A DNA stretch of 9,105 nt from contig CANQXB010000032.1 in NCBI GenBank assembly GCA_947627805.1, positions 1-9,105 on the forward strand. The letters are read 5' to 3'. The notes below the pieces were generated by a model. It searched no databases. It was not told where the DNA came from and saw nothing but the letters and a program-made list of their open reading frames with translations. Positions 5,507 through 9,105 of this stretch are shown here, piece after piece. The translations under genes and the position numbers were made by a program. How positions within the stretch are numbered: position 1 is the first letter of the stretch; each line of letters starts with the position of its first letter. Origin of the DNA: an uncultured Bacilli bacterium (GTDB lineage: Bacteria > Bacillota_I > Bacilli_A > RF39 > UBA660).

Positions 5507-8174
5507 AAATGTTTTCACATCTGATAGTTTCAATGGTGTTTTGTTTATTTATTTTACTTAAAGAATAATGCATTAAAATATCTAAAAGGAAGAATACCAC
5601 TACACAAACAATTAAAATAGCCAAATAAGGTATTTCATAAACCATCACATATTCTCCATTATTTATTGCTTTAAAGATAAGATATGATAAGATTATTCCT
5701 AAAGGAATACCAATAAGTAAAGATTTTAAACCATAGAATAGACTTTCTAAACGAACCATATAATTAAATTCTTTTTTGGTCATGCCGATACTTTTTAATA
5801 TCGCAAATTCTCTTTTCCTTAAATCCATATTAGTCGTTATCGTATTAAAGATATTGGTAATACCAATAAGAGCAATTACCGTAATAAAGCCATATAAGAA
5901 GATAGCTACGAGTAAGAATAAAGAATGCATTTGTTTTAAAGTATCAGCTATATTATTAGAAGCATATTCATAATCTTTTAAAATATCTTCAATTTCTTTT
6001 TCAACTTGGGCCGTTTTATCACTATTTATATAAATATTTCGATAATAGGTAGAATCGGCTAATTCTTGATGAGCCTCAGCATTTCCAATTAGATAAACCT
6101 CAAAATGTTTTTTTCCAATAAAGATTGGAACTTTATCGGTAACTTTCGCAATATTTATATCATAAGAAGTATCATTTTCATACATAGTTAAATTAGTATT
6201 ATCTTTAAAGTTAAATTTATTAATTTCGTAATATTTATTTTCATCACTATCTAAATAATAAAAATTATTAATTAAAATATATTTATCTTTAACATTATTA
6301 TAATTAAGTCCTAAAGATTTAGTATATTTTTTAAAGTAAGCATCATCTACTAAATAAGTAAAAAGGTAGGTATCGGCATCATCTTCTTCATCTCCGATTA
6401 TTTCCACTGAAACTTCATTTTTCTTAGCAACATAATTTAAATATTCTTTGGTATAATATTCATTTAAACCGACTATTTTGGGAGAAGCATAATCCGTAAC
6501 AGCAATTTCTTTAATATCTTCAATATTTTTAATTTCCTCGATTTTATCATTAACTCCTTCGACATTTTCATCATAAATATGGACTTCTAAATTGTAATTA
6601 TAAGAGTCATAATCTAAACCGACTACTTTAAAGGCATAATTAATAAATGAAGATAAAGCAATAAAGACAGAGGTACAAACCACAATGGAAATAACTGTAG
6701 TTCGATATTTCTTTTTACTTCTTTTTAAATTTTTATAAGAAATTTCACCCCCAACTCCAAAGAGCTTAGAAATAAATTTTGGAGTTTTTAACTTTTTAGG
6801 ATTTATTTTGATATCACTACTATTCCTAATGGCTGTAATAGGCATAATTTTACTGGCTTTAAAGGCACTTCTAAAAGAAGAAAGTAAAATGGTAATTATT
6901 CCTAGGATGACCGCAAATAAGATGGCTAAAATAGAGAAAGAAAAACGGAGTGTTAAACCTTCAATAAAAGCATCTCTTAAAAGATAATTACTAATCATAA
7001 GAAGTATATAGGAGGCAAATAAGCCACTTAATATTCCTAAAGGAATTCCAATTAAGCCTAAAATAAAGGCTTCATAATAGACACTTTTTCTGATTTGCTT
7101 TTTAGTAGCTCCCACACTCGATAATTCCCCATATTCTTTAATTCTTTCCGTAACGGAAATATCAAAAGAATTTTTAATACAGAAAGCCGAAGTAAAAATA
7201 ATAATCACAATAACAATAGTACCGGCCGTTGCTAAAGCATTAAGCATCCCATCATTAGTTATTCCTGTTTCTAAAGTAATTAAATAACTATTACTATTAT
7301 AATCATATTTAGCCTTAGTGGTAATTTCATTATATATTTCATCAAATTCCCCTTGCGTTGTATTCTTAATACCATTATATAATTTAGTAAATTTATCAGC
7401 ATCGACTTCTAATATGCCCGCGGTCGTTTGATATTCATTTTTAAGACCTTTGGAGTTATATCGAGTATAAACGGTAAATGTTCCATTTTCTTCTTGTTTA
7501 GGTAAAATGGTAACTAAAGTATAACTAGGAGAGGAATAATCTTCTATTTCATCAGAAGGACGTTCCATAATTCCCACAATCTTAAAAGTATAGGTTTGAC
7601 TATCAATTATTTTTTCATTATTAAGTAAGTTTCCTTCTTCATCCTCTAATCCATATGGATTATATTGATTTAAAGGGACTCCTTCCAAATTTACTCTTTG
7701 GCCTAAATCTAAAGTTAGAGTATCGCCCACTTCTAACTCTACCTTACCATTTGTAAGTAAGTGTTTGGGAATAAGCACTTCTTGCATATTTTCGGGCATT
7801 CTTCCCTTAACCAGTCTAATTCCTAAATTATTTAAGGCTCCTTCATCATACATTTCCACATCGACATAAGGTTTATATTTATTTTGAATACCCGCTAGTT
7901 TGGTTAAGCCTAAACTTTTAGTTAAATAATATTTTTCAATTTTACTATTTAAATTAAAAGTATCTAATTCTTCTTTAGGTACATCATAAAATGCATAATG
8001 AAAATTACCATCACGGACCTTTTCAAAAGCGATTAAACTATTTCGACAAGAGAAAAACATACTGGTAACGGCTGAAAGTAAAGCCACCGATAAAATAATG
8101 CCAATGATGGTTACTAAAGTTCTTTTTTTATTTAACTTTAAATTCTTAATTGTTAATTTCTTTAAAATATCCAT
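5505..8174 (-). CDS. ABC exporter permease with two FtsX/MacB modules
   Basis: An 889-residue permease. Eight membrane segments are visible (about 19-41, 315-335, 368-395, 412-434, 490-512, 750-775, 812-836, 847-868), forming two copies of a four-segment MacB/LolC-type unit, each with a large extracytoplasmic domain after its first segment (about 42-312 and 513-748). The FtsX cores repeat: ERIKEYGELSSVGATKKQI (343-361) and LRKREFAILKSIGMTKKEF (785-803); both are followed by an IGIPLGI helix. The N-terminal pieces also repeat (IKNLKLNKKRT and YKNLKRSKKKY). So one chain can replace a permease dimer. Start is the ATG at 8174, one base after the ATPase stop, with GAGG inside the ATPase end; a TTG at 8186 is an alternative. 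No tryptophan occurs in the whole chain. Such pumps move envelope lipids, lipoproteins or antimicrobial peptides by mechanotransmission; the substrate here is unknown. Confidence 0.92.
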   Translation of the reverse strand: MDILKKLTIKNLKLNKKRTLVTIIGIILSVALLSAVTSMFFSCRNSLIAFEKVRDGNFHYAFYDVPKEELDTFNLNSKIEKYYLTKSLGLTKLAGIQNKYKPYVDVEMYDEGALNNLGIRLVKGRMPENMQEVLIPKHLLTNGKVELEVGDTLTLDLGQRVNLEGVPLNQYNPYGLEDEEGNLLNNEKIIDSQTYTFKIVGIMERPSDEIEDYSSPSYTLVTILPKQEENGTFTVYTRYNSKGLKNEYQTTAGILEVDADKFTKLYNGIKNTTQGEFDEIYNEITTKAKYDYNSNSYLITLETGITNDGMLNALATAGTIVIVIIIFTSAFCIKNSFDISVTERIKEYGELSSVGATKKQIRKSVYYEAFILGLIGIPLGILSGLFASYILLMISNYLLRDAFIEGLTLRFSFSILAILFAVILGIITILLSSFRSAFKASKIMPITAIRNSSDIKINPKKLKTPKFISKLFGVGGEISYKNLKRSKKKYRTTVISIVVCTSVFIALSSFINYAFKVVGLDYDSYNYNLEVHIYDENVEGVNDKIEEIKNIEDIKEIAVTDYASPKIVGLNEYYTKEYLNYVAKKNEVSVEIIGDEEDDADTYLFTYLVDDAYFKKYTKSLGLNYNNVKDKYILINNFYYLDSDENKYYEINKFNFKDNTNLTMYENDTSYDINIAKVTDKVPIFIGKKHFEVYLIGNAEAHQELADSTYYRNIYINSDKTAQVEKEIEDILKDYEYASNNIADTLKQMHSLFLLVAIFLYGFITVIALIGITNIFNTITTNMDLRKREFAILKSIGMTKKEFNYMVRLESLFYGLKSLLIGIPLGIILSYLIFKAINNGEYVMVYEIPYLAILIVCVVVFFLLDILMHYSLSKINKQNTIETIRCENI

Positions 8175-8175
8175 T

Positions 8176-8844
8176 TTAAGCCTCAACTATTTTACCATCT
8201 TGAATTTTAATAATCCGATCAGCATTCTTGGCAATTTCTAAATTATGAGTAATCATAATAATTGTTTGTTTATAATCTTGATTAGAACTTTTTAAAAGTT
8301 CAATAATCTCTTCACTATTTTTAGAGTCTAAGTTTCCTGTTGGCTCATCTGCTAAAATAATGGTTGGACTCGTAATTAAGGCCCTTCCTATTGAAGTTCT
8401 TTGTTGTTCACCACCAGATAACTCATTAGGTAAATGATATCTTCTTTTAAGTAAACCTAATCTTTTTAAAATATCTTCTAAGTGTTTTTCTTCAACTTTT
8501 CTGCCATCTAAATTCATGGGTAAGCAAATATTTTCTTCCACATTTAAAATTGGAATTAAATTATAAAATTGATAAATTAATCCCACTTGTCTTCTTCTAA
8601 AAATAGCGAGTTTATCATCACTATAACTATAAATATCTTCCCCATTTAAATAAACTTTTCCACTTGTTGGCTTATCAACCCCACCGATTAGATGAAGTAA
8701 AGTAGATTTACCACTACCACTAGCTCCGACAATAGCTACAAATTCCCCTTTTTCCACACTAAAAGAAACGTTATCTAAAGCAACAACTTTCGTATCACCT
8801 TTTCCATATATCTTGGTTAAGTTTTCCACTCTTAATATTTCCAT
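8176..8844 (-). CDS. ABC transporter ATP-binding protein, LolD/MacB type
   Basis: A 222-residue ATPase of the type that pairs with FtsX-like permeases. All motifs are present: Walker A GASGSGKST (40-48), Q-loop Gln92 in YQFYNL, signature LSGGEQQR (142-149), Walker B IILADEP (162-168) with Glu167 as the catalytic base, D-loop NLD, and switch His200 in MITHN. The length is exactly that of a stand-alone LolD-like subunit. The ATG at 8844 has AAAGGGAG about 7 bases upstream. The stop TAA lies one base before the permease ATG, so the two are translationally coupled. It should bind and hydrolyse ATP as a dimer on the cytoplasmic face of the double-module permease. Family certain; the exported compound is unknown. 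Confidence 0.97.
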   Translation of the reverse strand: MEILRVENLTKIYGKGDTKVVALDNVSFSVEKGEFVAIVGASGSGKSTLLHLIGGVDKPTSGKVYLNGEDIYSYSDDKLAIFRRRQVGLIYQFYNLIPILNVEENICLPMNLDGRKVEEKHLEDILKRLGLLKRRYHLPNELSGGEQQRTSIGRALITSPTIILADEPTGNLDSKNSEEIIELLKSSNQDYKQTIIMITHNLEIAKNADRIIKIQDGKIVEA

Positions 8845-8867
8845 AAACTTCTCCCTTTCTAGCTACA

Positions 8868-8896
8868 ATTATATTATAACCAATGTTACAAGTAAG
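8868..8896 (-). promoter_or_regulatory. Candidate promoter of the exporter operon
   Basis: Two overlapping TATAAT boxes (8868-8873 and 8873-8878) stand upstream of the ATPase gene. For the proximal box, a 17-base spacer leads to CTTACT (8891-8896), a poor -35, so an activator may be needed. The predicted start near 8861 leaves a 17-base leader ahead of the ATG with the AAAGGGAG ribosome site. No terminator hairpin separates it from the preceding gene. Confidence 0.4.
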
Positions 8897-8904
8897 TTAG
8901 AAAT

Positions 8905-9105
8905 TTATTTCTTACGACTTAAAATAATCGAATCTTTTGCTTCATTATTAGGAAATTTTAAACTATCAACACCTCTAAAAGTTACCAGTTCAGGATTAAA
9001 TTCCTCTAATACTTTAAATGTTTCTTTTAAATTATATAAAGGTTTCCACTCTGGATTATAAATGGTATCTTTTGTACAATCATATAAATAACTTATAAGC
9101 ATAAG
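8905..9105 (-). CDS. Unrecognised protein, C-terminal fragment
   Basis: The last 67 codons of a gene that begins beyond the window; the frame is open to the edge (Leu-Met-Leu-Ile and so on), so the Met at 9102 need not be the start. Visible are a charged, tyrosine-rich stretch (YLYDCTKDTIYNPEWKPLYN), a likely helix (LKETFKVLEEF), and an ending strand KDSIILSRKK before TAA. The final hydrophobic strand with a basic tail is seen in some Rossmann-type methyltransferases, but that is not enough to assign a function. It runs in the same direction as the exporter and is 60 bases upstream of it. The overlapping plus-strand frame has no ribosome site and looks like a shadow. Confidence 0.6.
   Translation of the reverse strand, partial: LMLISYLYDCTKDTIYNPEWKPLYNLKETFKVLEEFNPELVTFRGVDSLKFPNNEAKDSIILSRKK

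Noticed and set aside
5509..5520. Inverted repeat ATGT-N4-ACAT upstream of the regulator promoter
   Set aside because: It lies within the permease coding end, has only 4-base AT-rich arms, and would occur often by chance.
5776..5973. Plus-strand reading frame of 65 codons inside the permease gene
   Set aside because: It lies antisense to a well-supported coding region that encodes conserved FtsX motifs, has no family pattern, and looks like a shadow.
8175..8186. Longer permease start at TTG 8186
   Set aside because: The ATG at 8174 has GAGG at a suitable distance and the TTG would need a ribosome site further inside the ATPase gene, where none is seen.
8813..9061. Plus-strand reading frame of 82 codons
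   Set aside because: It overlaps the ATPase start, the exporter promoter and the fragment gene on the other strand, and its product has no recognisable pattern.

Overview
The window is strongly AT-rich, and every gene I can support lies on the minus strand, so the order of transcription runs from high to low coordinates. Low GC, AGGAGG-type ribosome binding sites, TATAAT-type promoters, a lipoprotein signal and protein families common in low-GC Gram-positives suggest a member of the Bacillota or a relative near the Mycoplasmatota (for example an uncultured gut lineage). The exact taxon cannot be fixed from the sequence. Tryptophan is read from TGG, and no gene is broken by in-frame TGA, so the standard bacterial code fits.

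Layout from the upstream (high) end. At 8905-9105 is the C-terminal end of an unrecognised gene. At 8176-8844 and 5505-8174 is an ABC exporter: a LolD/MacB-type ATPase and an 889-residue double-FtsX permease. A compact hairpin terminator closes this pair. An extended -10 promoter follows at once and drives a two-component system at 4807-5460 (OmpR/PhoB-type regulator) and 3615-4817 (membrane sensor kinase). The layout is that of a stress or antimicrobial-peptide response exporter with its own regulators, but the ligand is unknown.

Next, from an extended -10 promoter near 3600, comes a tight three-gene group: a cation diffusion facilitator (probably zinc efflux) with a natural penta-His tail (2691-3572), a membrane-anchored cysteine-containing protein ending in a cyclophilin-like domain (1901-2683), and an O6-alkylguanine-DNA alkyltransferase (1438-1899). 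Finally a good sigma-A-type promoter (1403-1431) drives two extracytoplasmic thioredoxin-fold proteins: one anchored by membrane segments at both ends (712-1383), and a lipoprotein with a CPWC motif that runs off the low end of the window (1-695).

Taken together this looks like an envelope stress and homeostasis neighbourhood: export, sensing, metal efflux, DNA alkylation repair and thiol redox. I see no mobile elements, CRISPR arrays, rRNA or tRNA genes. Several annotated starts needed correction: the regulator, kinase and permease reading frames can each be extended upstream to a TTG codon, but the better-supported starts are the internal ATGs. The most unusual items are the double-anchored thioredoxin paired with the lipoprotein thioredoxin, the membrane-anchored cyclophilin-like protein, and the altered substrate pocket of the alkyltransferase.
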